A stretch of 64,000 bases of DNA from JBOZRQ01 sp050789255 (lineage in GTDB: Bacteria > Bacillota > Sulfobacillia > Symbiobacteriales > Symbiobacteriaceae): the NCBI GenBank assembly GCA_050789255.1, contig JBOZRQ010000015.1, positions 1 through 64,000 of the forward strand. The letters are read 5' to 3'. The stretch's first letter is position 1; each line of letters begins with the position of its first letter. Under the pieces are notes generated by a model that was not told the DNA's origin, did not search any database, and saw only the letters and a list, made by a program, of their open reading frames with translations. Of the stretch, positions 43,179 to 51,227 are shown piece after piece. The translations under genes were made by a program, and so were the position numbers.

Positions 43179-44267
43179 ATGTGGAAGGATCGGCTGAAAA
43201 TGTTGCGGGGGTGGCTCGTTCCCCTGAGCCTTGGCTTTGGGGTTGGGCTTACCCTCTTAGGGATGGCAACCGCCGCCTATGATGTAAGTTCAAATTGCGT
43301 CGAACGACCCCTGACCATCATGGTGGACGGCGTCGATCAGAGCCCATGGCGTGGACAACTTCCGGACGGTAATCCGGGGAGCCTGATTTGCAACGGGAGG
43401 GCCTACCTCCCAATCCGTTGGGTCAGCTCCGCTCTCGGAAAACAGGTAGGCTGGGACGGTGCAACCTACACGGTTGATATTTCGGGACTTGAGTGGAGCT
43501 CAGAGAGTTTCAAGGCGAGCCTCGCTGGCTTACAGACCAACGCATCAGGAACAACCGCCGCCCTCATGGTTGAGAACACGGCGGGTCATCCGGAATCCTT
43601 CACATTTCGCCTCCGCGTCTACGATGGGAACCGCACGTTGCTAGGTACGATCTCCGGTCCGAATACGCCGGTCCAACTCGCCCCAGGCGCACGTCAGCAA
43701 ATCACGGCGTCGACGGCCCAAGACCTCTCTGGGTATGCCCACCTGGTCCTGGACCCGATTGTGACACCAGCGGGACTTCATCCCGCGGCCACACGAACAG
43801 GTAGGGCTCCAGTGGATCGAGTGATCGATGCTGTTATGCAGCGCGGGGCCACTGGCGTAGGTAGTTTGGCTACGTTAACGCCTCTTGCTTGTACAGGGGA
43901 GAAGAATAGCATTCCGGGTCAACCGATCTGCCCGCCAGGAACACCCGCAGGAGAGTTGATCCCGGTCTTTTCGGGATCATCCTGTCAGCCCTTCTTCCAC
44001 TTTACGCTAGAGCAGGCGCGTCAGTATCTCAGTGGGACCTTGGCACGACCGCTGTACGTCTACGCTGTTTACTCCGTTGACCAAACGGCCCCTGGAACCA
44101 TACCCGTTGCGTATGGTGTTGTGCTTGCCGGCGAGTCGAATGACCCATTGGCTCCCACCCTCCTGTTAAGCGAGTCAGGGCAGATTGTGGGTGTTGAGGG
44201 GGGTTGCGGCACGCCCGACTCGGTCATTCCACAGAACGCCACCCTGCTGTTACCCCCAGTCCACTAA
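43179..44267 (+). CDS. Secreted protein with copper-amine-oxidase-like stalk domain
   Basis: A 362-aa exported protein with a signal helix (VPLSLGFGVGLTLLGMATAAY). Residues about 35-95 form a stalk domain as in the N terminus of copper amine oxidases (LTIMVDGVDQSPW, GRAYLPIRWVSSALGKQVGW), common in Firmicute surface proteins. The rest is unassigned with a Cys-containing C-terminal region. ATG 43179 has GGGAG nine bases ahead. No oxidase catalytic domain is present. Confidence 0.75.
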   Translation: MWKDRLKMLRGWLVPLSLGFGVGLTLLGMATAAYDVSSNCVERPLTIMVDGVDQSPWRGQLPDGNPGSLICNGRAYLPIRWVSSALGKQVGWDGATYTVDISGLEWSSESFKASLAGLQTNASGTTAALMVENTAGHPESFTFRLRVYDGNRTLLGTISGPNTPVQLAPGARQQITASTAQDLSGYAHLVLDPIVTPAGLHPAATRTGRAPVDRVIDAVMQRGATGVGSLATLTPLACTGEKNSIPGQPICPPGTPAGELIPVFSGSSCQPFFHFTLEQARQYLSGTLARPLYVYAVYSVDQTAPGTIPVAYGVVLAGESNDPLAPTLLLSESGQIVGVEGGCGTPDSVIPQNATLLLPPVH

Positions 44268-44291
44268 CGGCCCTTCGCTCGCGATGCCCAA

Positions 44292-44332
44292 GGCGCCTCC
44301 CGCCGATCGAACTCGACGGGAGGCGCCCCTTT
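44292..44332 (+). terminator. Intrinsic terminator, GGCGCCTCCC-stem class
   Basis: GGCGCCTCCCG pairs with CGGGAGGCGCC (11 bp) and is followed by CCTTTGTTAT. The core stem is identical to those at 41588 and 50703. Confidence 0.8.
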
Positions 44333-44333
44333 G

Positions 44334-44546
44334 TTATCGATCCACCTGCCGATGCAGCAGCCATGCCGCCACGCTCAGCCCCAGCGTCGCCACCGCCGGC
44401 GCTAGGACATCACCATACATGCCCCAGGCCAGCCGGTTCACCGCCACCTGGAGCAGTACCACCTGTGCCGCCACAATGCTGCCCATCGTCACCACGGGCC
44501 AGAGGTACGGCTCAGCCCTGGGGTGGCCCGGGGTGCTATGCCCCAT
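44334..44546 (-). CDS. Small two-TM membrane protein of the nitrate-reduction operon
   Basis: A 70-aa protein with two hydrophobic segments (VTMGSIVAAQVVLLQVAV and VLAPAVATLGLSVAAWLL). ATG 44546 overlaps the end of the Rieske gene by 11 bp and has GGGGGTGA upstream. It is the last gene of the operon. Translational overlap and topology suggest an accessory membrane subunit; no family is recognised. Confidence 0.6.
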   Translation of the reverse strand: MGHSTPGHPRAEPYLWPVVTMGSIVAAQVVLLQVAVNRLAWGMYGDVLAPAVATLGLSVAAWLLHRQVDR

Positions 44547-45063
44547 CGGTCTTCACCCCCCTGGGATGGGCGCCGAGGGCGTAGACAACCCCGTCCCGGA
44601 CGGCCAGGTCGATCTTCGGCAGCGGGCGCCGGGGCGGCCCGTACAGCACGTCGCCGGTGCGGGCGTTGAAGTGCCCGTCATGGCACGGGCAGACGAGATG
44701 ATCCATCTTGGCGTCCCAGAGCACCGGGCAGAGCAGGTGCGTGCAGCGCCGGTCGTAGGCCACAAAGCCCCCCTCGGGCAGGTGGATCAGCACCGCAGGG
44801 TCCTTCTCGGTGGGCCAGTTGAAGTTGAGCGATCCCCCGGGCGGGATGTCGCTCACCCGGCCGATCGGTGTCCCGGTGGGCTCGGGCGCCAGCTTAGGCC
44901 CTGACCGCTGCGCCCAGCGGGCCAGGGTGGCCACTGGAACGGAGGCCAGCCCGAGCGCCGCCGAGCCCAGGAAGAGAATGTGCAGGAACGCACGGCGGTT
45001 CAGACGGTGCTCCTCATCCCGGTGAATCACCGTCACCATGCGGCGGTATACCTGTCGCAGCAT
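44536..45063 (-). CDS. Rieske 2Fe-2S protein
   Basis: A 175-aa protein with a Tat-like N-terminal anchor (NRRAFLHILFLGSAALGLAS) and a Rieske domain. The cluster ligands are CTHLLC (Cys and His) and CPCHDGHF (Cys and His), with the usual disulfide Cys. ATG 45063 follows the ferredoxin-subunit stop by 2 bp, with AAGGGGG upstream. In this operon it probably relays electrons from the membrane quinol pool to the nitrate-reductase complex. Confidence 0.92.
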   Translation of the reverse strand: MLRQVYRRMVTVIHRDEEHRLNRRAFLHILFLGSAALGLASVPVATLARWAQRSGPKLAPEPTGTPIGRVSDIPPGGSLNFNWPTEKDPAVLIHLPEGGFVAYDRRCTHLLCPVLWDAKMDHLVCPCHDGHFNARTGDVLYGPPRRPLPKIDLAVRDGVVYALGAHPRGVKTDGA

Positions 45064-45065
45064 GC

Positions 45066-45749
45066 TCAGTGGGCCCCCTTCTCCTCAGAACTGCCTGGCG
45101 TCCACGGCCTGAACCCGAGGGAGCCCGAGACCGCCACCTGCGGGTACCCGAGCCCTGCCGCAGCAGGCAGCCCCGTGTTGGGCTCCTCGTAAAGGCGCCC
45201 GTGGGAGCCCCGGAAGTAGTCCGGGTCGGCGCCCAGGGCGATGTACGTGTTGGTCTCCACCACCGTTTCGCCGAAGAGGAACCGGTTCTCCATGCGGCGC
45301 CCGTTCAGGTACGGGGTATCCTCGCCGATCTCCACGAAGCGAATGGCCTGCGTGGGGCAGACCGAGGCGCACATCGGCGGCAGGTCCCGAATCGTCCGCT
45401 CGTAGCAGTTGTCGCACTTCACCATCATCTTGGCGTTGGTGTCGATCATGGGAATGCCGAACGGGCAGGCGTAGGTGCAGTTGGCGCAGGCAATGCACCG
45501 CTCCTTCTGTGCGGAGAGCACCGTGCCGTCCGGCGCCACGGTGATCGCCTGGGTGGGGCAGGAGCGGGCGCAGGCCGGGTCCTTGCAGTGCATGCAGAGT
45601 GTAGGGTTGGTCTGCAGCGACTCGTCGGCCCGGATCAGGTCGACGTACGCCCGACCGATCTGGCCGTGGTCGCCGCACTCCCGGCAGGCCGCCTCGCAGG
45701 CGTGGCAGCCGATGCACCGGGCGTAATCAAGACACATCACCTTCGGCAA
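45066..45749 (-). CDS. NrfC/DmsB-type four-cluster ferredoxin subunit
   Basis: A 227-aa protein with four 4Fe-4S Cys groups: CIGCHACEAACRE, CMHCKDPACARSCP, CIACANCTYACP and CDNC with CASVCP. The family N terminus (MPKVMCLDYARCIGC) fits TTG 45749, which has GGAGG eight bases ahead; ATG 45737 is the alternative. The gene overlaps the catalytic-subunit gene by 23 bp. It should connect the molybdenum subunit to the Rieske protein or membrane partner. Confidence 0.9.
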   Translation of the reverse strand: MPKVMCLDYARCIGCHACEAACRECGDHGQIGRAYVDLIRADESLQTNPTLCMHCKDPACARSCPTQAITVAPDGTVLSAQKERCIACANCTYACPFGIPMIDTNAKMMVKCDNCYERTIRDLPPMCASVCPTQAIRFVEIGEDTPYLNGRRMENRFLFGETVVETNTYIALGADPDYFRGSHGRLYEEPNTGLPAAAGLGYPQVAVSGSLGFRPWTPGSSEEKGAH

Positions 45750-47934
45750 GTCCGGCACCTCCTTCCGCACCCTCGTAAGGCACCACCCGCAGATGCCACT
45801 CCCGTTCGGGCGGGTCCGCCTTGGCGATCTGCACCGCGGCCGCCTTCAGCTCCGGCATGCGGGAGTACGGGTCCAGCGCCGGCACCGTGAGCAGGTTGGC
45901 CGCCACGTCGTCACCCCAGTGGTAGGGAATAAAGACGGTGTCCGGCCGGGTCACCTCGGATACCTGGGCCCGCAGCACCACCTTGCCCCGCCGGCTCACC
46001 ACCCGCACAAAGTCTCCCGGCTTGATCCCATACCGCTGGGCCGTCGCCGGATGAATCTCGCAGTAGGGATCGGGCGCCAGATCCCGCAGCATGGGGATGC
46101 GGCGGGTCTGATTGCCGCTCAGGTAGTGGTAGACCACCCGTCCCGTGGTGTAGCGCAGGGGGTACTCCTCGTCGGGCTCCTCCACCGGCGGAATGTAGTG
46201 GACCGGGTGCATCACTGCCTTGCCGTCGGCGTGATAGAAGCGCCCGTCCATAAAGAGGCGGGGCGTGCCCGGATGATCCAGGCTCGGGCAGGGCCAGAAG
46301 ATGCCCTTGTGCGCCTCGATCTTCTCATAGGTGATGCCGTAGTAGTCTGCGATCCCGCCCTGGCTGGCCCGGCGCAGCTCGTCGAAGATCTGCCGGGGTT
46401 CGGTGTAGGGGAAGTATTCGCCCTTGCCCAGCCGGCGCGCCAGCTCACCCATCAGCTGCCAGTCGGTCGGCACGTCGCCCGGCGCCTCCGCGGCCTTATT
46501 GTGCTTGATCACCCGGCCCTCGACGTTGGTGGTGGTCCCCTCATCCTCGGCCCACATGGCCACCGGCAAGACCACATCGGCGTGCTTGGCCGTCTCGCTG
46601 AGAAAGAAGTCGGCGGCCACAAAGAACTCCAGCCGCTTGATGGCGTTCTCCACCCGGTTGATCGCCGGCAGGCTGACCAGTGGGTTCGAGCACAGCAAGT
46701 AGAGCCCCCGGATCTCGCCCCGGTCCATCGCCTCGAAGAGTTCCACCGCCGAATAGCCGGGGCCCGGGAGGCACTCCTCGGGAACACCCCAGACCGAGGC
46801 GACGTGCGCCCGGGCCTTGGGGTCAGTGATCTTGCGGTAGCCCGGGAGCTGGTCCGCCTTCTGCCCGTGCTCCCGACCGCCCTGCCCGTTCCCCTGGCCC
46901 GTAAGCGTCATGCAGCCGGACCCGGCTTTGCCGATCTTCCCGGTGGCCAGGGCCAGGTTGATCAGGGCGAGGCAGTTGTCGGTGCCATGGGCGTGGTGCT
47001 CAATGCCCCGGGCGTGCAGAATCATCGCCTTGGCGGCCCGGCCATACCAGCGGGCCGCCTGCACGATCGCACTGTCGGTCACTCCGGTGATCTCCGCCGC
47101 GACCGACGGCGTCATCTCCCGCACGGCCTCCGCGGTCTGCTCGAAGCCGTTGACCCGCTCTTGGATAAACGCCCGGTCAATCAGGTTCTCAGCGATCAGC
47201 ACATGCAGCATCGCCATGTAGAGCGCTGCGTCGGTGCCCGGGCGGAGCTTCAAGTGCAGGTGCGCGGCCCGGGCGATGTGTGTCTCGCGGGGATCGATCA
47301 CCACCAGGCGGGCGCCGCGGTCCAGCGCCTTCCACAGGTAGGTGATGCCGGTCGGGTGGCACTCGGGGGTGTTGGAGCCGGCCACCAGCAGCAGGTCGGT
47401 CTCCAGAATGTCGGTCCAGGAGCAGCCGGGCCGATCGATGCCCAGCGCCTTGTTGTAGGCAGCCCCCGCCGAGGACATGCAGAGGCGCCCGTTGTAGTCG
47501 ATGTTCTTCGTACCGATGGCGATGCGGGCGAACTTGCCGGCCACGTAGCACTTCTCGTTGGTCATCGACGAGCCGCTGTAGACGGCAAAGGCGTCCTTGT
47601 TGTGCTTCTCCTGCACGGAGCGGATGCCCCGCACCACCGCATCCAGGGCGTCGTCCCAATCGGTCTGGACCAGCCGCCCGCCCCGCCGGATAAGGGGCCT
47701 GAGCAGCCGGTCCTCGTTGTCCAGCTGGGTATAGGCCAGTACGCCCTTGGGACAGAGCCGCCCCTCGTTGACGGGCCAGTCGTAGCGGGGCTCCACCCCC
47801 ACCACCTTGCCGGTGTTCTCGTTGGTGCGCAAAAGCATGCCGCACTGCATGCCGCAAAAGCAGCAGTGGGTGGCGGTCATGCGCTCATCGGGCCGCTGGA
47901 GCGGGTGCAAGTGGCCGTGGGTCGCTTCAGACAT
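45727..47934 (-). CDS. Molybdopterin nitrate reductase catalytic subunit (NasC/NarB type)
   Basis: A 735-aa enzyme with the N-terminal 4Fe-4S motif CCFCGMQCG and a fourth Cys in GRLCPKG. RLCMSSAGAAYNKALG provides the Cys molybdenum ligand typical of the Nap/Nas nitrate-reductase branch, and the C-terminal barrel binds the bis-MGD cofactor. No Tat leader is present, so it acts in the cytoplasm unless carried. ATG 47934 overlaps the preceding gene by 8 bp, with AAGGAGG upstream. The adjacent NarK domain supports nitrate as substrate. Confidence 0.88.
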   Translation of the reverse strand: MSEATHGHLHPLQRPDERMTATHCCFCGMQCGMLLRTNENTGKVVGVEPRYDWPVNEGRLCPKGVLAYTQLDNEDRLLRPLIRRGGRLVQTDWDDALDAVVRGIRSVQEKHNKDAFAVYSGSSMTNEKCYVAGKFARIAIGTKNIDYNGRLCMSSAGAAYNKALGIDRPGCSWTDILETDLLLVAGSNTPECHPTGITYLWKALDRGARLVVIDPRETHIARAAHLHLKLRPGTDAALYMAMLHVLIAENLIDRAFIQERVNGFEQTAEAVREMTPSVAAEITGVTDSAIVQAARWYGRAAKAMILHARGIEHHAHGTDNCLALINLALATGKIGKAGSGCMTLTGQGNGQGGREHGQKADQLPGYRKITDPKARAHVASVWGVPEECLPGPGYSAVELFEAMDRGEIRGLYLLCSNPLVSLPAINRVENAIKRLEFFVAADFFLSETAKHADVVLPVAMWAEDEGTTTNVEGRVIKHNKAAEAPGDVPTDWQLMGELARRLGKGEYFPYTEPRQIFDELRRASQGGIADYYGITYEKIEAHKGIFWPCPSLDHPGTPRLFMDGRFYHADGKAVMHPVHYIPPVEEPDEEYPLRYTTGRVVYHYLSGNQTRRIPMLRDLAPDPYCEIHPATAQRYGIKPGDFVRVVSRRGKVVLRAQVSEVTRPDTVFIPYHWGDDVAANLLTVPALDPYSRMPELKAAAVQIAKADPPEREWHLRVVPYEGAEGGAGLAEGDVS

Positions 47935-50413
47935 GCAGGGTGGGGCCTCCTTCATCGACCATCAGCGGGCGGGCGGCGCCCTGCTCCTCGGGGCGCAAGG
48001 GTCGCCGGCTGTAGACCACGCCGCGCAGCACCCGCCGGCACTCGGGGCAGTACTCGGCCAGGTAGGTCTTGCCATCCGGTGCCAGCAGGGTCATGCCGGA
48101 CTCCTTGAGCACGGCGATCACATCCTTAAGCTGCTGACGGGTCGCAAAGGCCTTCTGGCAGCGGGCGCAGGCCGCCAGGCCCTCGTGGGCGCCCACCTCG
48201 TGGTAGACATCCGCTGCGATGGAGAGCGACCGCATGGGGATGTGAAACAGCTTGCCAAAGGGCAGATAGAGCAGCATCCCGACCACGGTGATCTGGTGGA
48301 CGACGGAGATCACCGGGTAGCCCCAGCCCCCCAGCCAGACATGGCTCACGGTCAGGGCCAGACCGGTCACGGTGACCGCCAGCAGCAGGTAGAGCGGAAA
48401 GAGGTCATACTCCACCCGCTGGTCCACCTTGGCGTCCTTGTCCGTGAGCCGCCGGATCAGCATCATGCTCACACCCAGCAGTGTGATGACGCCAAACGTC
48501 GAGAGTCCGTGGTAGATCAGCCCGGCCAACAGCCCCCCGACGGGCATCGTGAACAGGGGCAGCCCCAAGGCCACGACGGTGTAATGGGCCTGACCGACCG
48601 CCTCGAAATGCAGCCAGCCAAACGTCAACGGGATCGTGATGGCGAACGAGCCGAGCACGCCCCACATCAGGAAGAAGTGCTGCAGGCCGCGCCACAGGCC
48701 CCGCCGGAAGATGAATCGGTTCAGCAGGATGTTGCTTCCGAGCGTGGTAGCCGCGACAGCCGGCCCCGGGCGCCCTGGCACCGCGTGGCGGTCCCCCTCG
48801 GGCTTGAGGCCGGGGTCGCCGCCCTTCACGGCCGGGCGCTTCATGGGGGTCCGCAGGTTGTCGAGCGCCTGCATGTAGCCGCCGGGGTGGTGCCGCCCCT
48901 CAAACCAGCGCCCCACGCCCGCCGGAACCGGGTTGGCCACGCCGGGCTTGCGCTCCACCTGCAGGAAGAGCCGCTTGAGCGCCCGCTTCGCCAGCGTGCG
49001 GGTGGCCGGGCGCATCAGCCAGGCCGTGATGCGAATGGTCATGCCAATGACCGCCACCGCGGTCGAGATGGCGTAACCGTACAGCGCCGGGTCAAAGTGA
49101 TGGAGGCGATCGGTGCCGAAGTAGACCAGGATCAGCAACAGGCCGATGACGATGAAGGCGTTCATGGCCGCCCGGCTGGCGAAAGCCCGCTCCACCTGGA
49201 GCAGCGCCTCCCGCTCCCGGGGGCGGTTCCAGGGCGCCGGCCGCTCTTGCATCACGCCGACCAACAGCCAGCCCGCCGCCGCGAAGACGGCCAGGAGCGC
49301 AAAGGCCGGGGTGTAGGTGCCGAGGCGGTCCCTCAGGGCGCCCATCACCAGGGGCGGGAAGAAGCCGCCCAGACCGCCGAAGGCGCTGACCAGGCCTGTG
49401 ACGGCGCCGGTCATGGTCGGAAAGAACTGCGGGACCAGCTTAAAGATTGCCCCGTTGCCGGTGCCGAAGCAGGCGCCCAGCCCGATCATGAGCGCCTGGA
49501 ACGGCCCGATCGGCAGGCCCAGCGTGAGCAGCGATGCCAGACCGGCGATCCCGATCAGCGCAGCGGTAGTCGCCTGCCGACCGCCGATGCGGTCTGCCAG
49601 CCACCCGCCGATCGGCCGGAACGCCGTGGCCACGAGCAGGAAGGCAAAGGAGCGCGTGCCCGCCTCGGCCCGGCTCAGGCCGTACAGATCGGCGAACAGC
49701 TTGGGCAGGTAGCCGCCGAAGGCCACAAAGCCCCCGAAGGTGATGAAATACCAATAGCTAAGCAGCCAGGCAAGGGGCTGCCGGACAGCCGCCCCGATCC
49801 CCGCCGCTTTGCCAGGGAGCCGGGGCGCATCCTGCACGCCGGCGTAGAAGATCGCCGCCATCACCAGCACGAGGGGCACCAAGGCGAAGAACACCCACCT
49901 CACAGATAGCGCGGTGGCGATCCGGGGCGCGAGCAGCGCTGCCAGGGCGGTGCCCAGGTTGCCCATGCCGTAAATGCCCAACGCCAGCCCCTGCTTCTCG
50001 GGCGGGAACCAGCGCGAGACGAACGGCACGCCGACGGCGAAGGCCGCTCCGCCCAACCCCAAGGGGATGGCCGCCAGGAGCAGCCCCATGTAACCGGAGG
50101 TCAGCCCGGCCAGAATCAGCGGTATGGCTTGCAGCGCGAGCACCACCGTAAAGACCCGCCGACCGCCGTACCGGTCGGTGAGGGTGCCCAGGGGAATGCG
50201 CCCGAGGGAGCCCAGCAGCACCGGCGCAGCGATGACCATGGAAATCTGCAGGTTGGAGAGGCCGTAGGTCTTCTGAAACGTCGGCGCCAGGGGCGAAATC
50301 AGCGTCCAGGTCAAGAACGAAAGCATGAGGGCAACGGTCGCCAGGACCAGAGCGGTCACCGGCGACTTCCCGTTAGCGGTGCGCAAGCCCAGCCAACTCC
50401 CTGCAACTGTCAT
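47927..50413 (-). CDS. NarK-type nitrate transporter fused to a heme-b-like membrane domain
   Basis: An 828-aa fusion. Residues 1-405 are an MFS transporter of the nitrate/nitrite porter type (LIPLAP-like start, GTLTDRYGGRRVF, GACFGTGNGAIFKLVPQFFP). Two further helices (about 412-470) lead through a hydrophilic linker to a five-helix membrane domain (about 566-725) rich in helix-embedded His (LQHFFLMWG, IYHGLST, TVSHVWLGG, SVVHQITVVGMLLYLPFGKLFH), resembling NarI-like cytochrome b subunits. A two-CxxC zinc-ribbon-like tail (CARC, CPEC) ends it. ATG 50413 is chosen as the first Met of the transporter; an open frame further upstream belongs to a gene remnant. Confidence 0.82.
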   Translation of the reverse strand: MTVAGSWLGLRTANGKSPVTALVLATVALMLSFLTWTLISPLAPTFQKTYGLSNLQISMVIAAPVLLGSLGRIPLGTLTDRYGGRRVFTVVLALQAIPLILAGLTSGYMGLLLAAIPLGLGGAAFAVGVPFVSRWFPPEKQGLALGIYGMGNLGTALAALLAPRIATALSVRWVFFALVPLVLVMAAIFYAGVQDAPRLPGKAAGIGAAVRQPLAWLLSYWYFITFGGFVAFGGYLPKLFADLYGLSRAEAGTRSFAFLLVATAFRPIGGWLADRIGGRQATTAALIGIAGLASLLTLGLPIGPFQALMIGLGACFGTGNGAIFKLVPQFFPTMTGAVTGLVSAFGGLGGFFPPLVMGALRDRLGTYTPAFALLAVFAAAGWLLVGVMQERPAPWNRPREREALLQVERAFASRAAMNAFIVIGLLLILVYFGTDRLHHFDPALYGYAISTAVAVIGMTIRITAWLMRPATRTLAKRALKRLFLQVERKPGVANPVPAGVGRWFEGRHHPGGYMQALDNLRTPMKRPAVKGGDPGLKPEGDRHAVPGRPGPAVAATTLGSNILLNRFIFRRGLWRGLQHFFLMWGVLGSFAITIPLTFGWLHFEAVGQAHYTVVALGLPLFTMPVGGLLAGLIYHGLSTFGVITLLGVSMMLIRRLTDKDAKVDQRVEYDLFPLYLLLAVTVTGLALTVSHVWLGGWGYPVISVVHQITVVGMLLYLPFGKLFHIPMRSLSIAADVYHEVGAHEGLAACARCQKAFATRQQLKDVIAVLKESGMTLLAPDGKTYLAEYCPECRRVLRGVVYSRRPLRPEEQGAARPLMVDEGGPTLHV

Positions 50414-50457
50414 TGCCGGGTAGCCTTCCCTGGCGGCTCCCGCTATATTCCCGCGAA

Positions 50458-50497
50458 GAAACCCCCTGCCTCCGCCATGCGGACGACAGGGGGTTTC
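50458..50497 (-). repeat. 40-nt palindromic hairpin repeat, copy A
   Basis: The arms are GAAACCCCCTG and CAGGGGGTTTC, with a partly paired interior (TCCGC with GCGGA). Copy B at 51619 has the same length and nearly the same sequence. On the minus strand it ends GGGGGTTTCTTCG, so it may act as a terminator just past the YhgE/Pip remnant. Confidence 0.75.
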
Positions 50498-50498
50498 C

Positions 50499-50701
50499 GG
50501 GCTACGCAGGCCCGCCACGGCGTACGTCATGGGGGAGTGCGGGTGAATCGCCTGCATGGAGCGGGCCAGCATCTCCACCGGGAAGGTGCCGGCGCTGGAG
50601 GCGAGCTGGGGCGTCAGCAGCACAATCGCTTCAAACCGACCCACCAGGCCCGCGAGGGCGACCAGCAGCTGCTGGATGGCGATCAACGTCCGTGAAAGCA
50701 A
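50499..50701 (-). pseudogene. YhgE/Pip-family C-terminal remnant
   Basis: The minus-strand frame encodes LTPQLASSAGTFPVEMLARS followed by MQAIHPHSPMTYAVAGLR, which matches the conserved C-terminal region of YhgE/Pip (phage infection protein, ABC-2-like) membrane proteins. The N-terminal several hundred residues are missing, the upstream end coincides with a hairpin, and the end runs into repeat A. It is in frame with the NarK fusion but separated by its ribosome site, so a fused product is unlikely. Confidence 0.6.
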
Positions 50702-50702
50702 C

Positions 50703-50747
50703 GGCGCCTCCCTGGCCGAGTGGTGTCGGCGGGAGGCGCCCGGTTTT
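50703..50747 (+). terminator. Orphan intrinsic terminator, GGCGCCTCCC-stem class
   Basis: GGCGCCTCCC pairs with GGGAGGCGCC, followed by CGGTTTTTT on the plus strand, yet no plus-strand gene lies upstream for many kilobases. On the minus strand the tail is GTTGCTTTC, so it may weakly terminate the gene ending at 50748. It abuts the YhgE/Pip remnant and may mark a rearrangement boundary. Confidence 0.6.
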
Positions 50748-51227
50748 TTACTTCTCTTCGGCCTTCTTACGCTTTACGCTACGTGTAGGCGAAGCGCCGC
50801 CAACCTGAACGATCAGGCAGGGAACGTCCTCGTCGTCAACATCGGGATGGATGAGGCAATCGACCTTGGTCACGGGGCGGAGGTCAGGCATGTCTTTGAA
50901 GGCGGCCCCAGCGTGGAAGCTGATGCTGTTGTCGTAGATCGAGACCTTCATCATGCCGGTGTCGCCTTCCCGAGGCAGATAGAGCGCCAGCTGGCCGGCC
51001 TCTTCATCGCCGCCGAAGGTGAGCTGAAAGTTGTGCGGGTTACCGTTGTGCTCCCGGACCCAGTTCATGACCAGATCCTTGCCTTCCGAGTTGCTGCGCA
51101 TCGCCCCGGTCGGGCTGGCGGTCATCTTCGGCTCCCCCCGCCTGGCCCCGCCAGCGGTGTTGAAGCTCTTGGTGACACGCTTGAACTTCTTGGCGCTCTT
51201 GGGCTTTTCACTGTTCGACTCAGCCAT
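50748..51227 (-). CDS. Conserved-looking protein of unknown function
   Basis: A 159-aa soluble protein with basic, Lys-rich ends (KPKSAKKFKRVTKSFNTAGGARRG and RSVKRKKAEEK) and a compact middle (DLVMNWVREHNGNPHNFQLTFGGDEEAGQLALYLP, GMMKVSIYDNSISFHAGAAF). ATG 51227 has GGGGGTGA five bases ahead. I do not recognise a family. The basic tails could bind nucleic acid, but this is only suggested by composition. Confidence 0.65.
   Translation of the reverse strand: MAESNSEKPKSAKKFKRVTKSFNTAGGARRGEPKMTASPTGAMRSNSEGKDLVMNWVREHNGNPHNFQLTFGGDEEAGQLALYLPREGDTGMMKVSIYDNSISFHAGAAFKDMPDLRPVTKVDCLIHPDVDDEDVPCLIVQVGGASPTRSVKRKKAEEK

Noticed and set aside
45727..47934. Formate dehydrogenase with Sec or Cys instead of nitrate reductase
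   Set aside because: The molybdenum-ligand segment RLCMSSA with a sense TGC codon and the adjacent NarK domain favour the nitrate-reductase branch.
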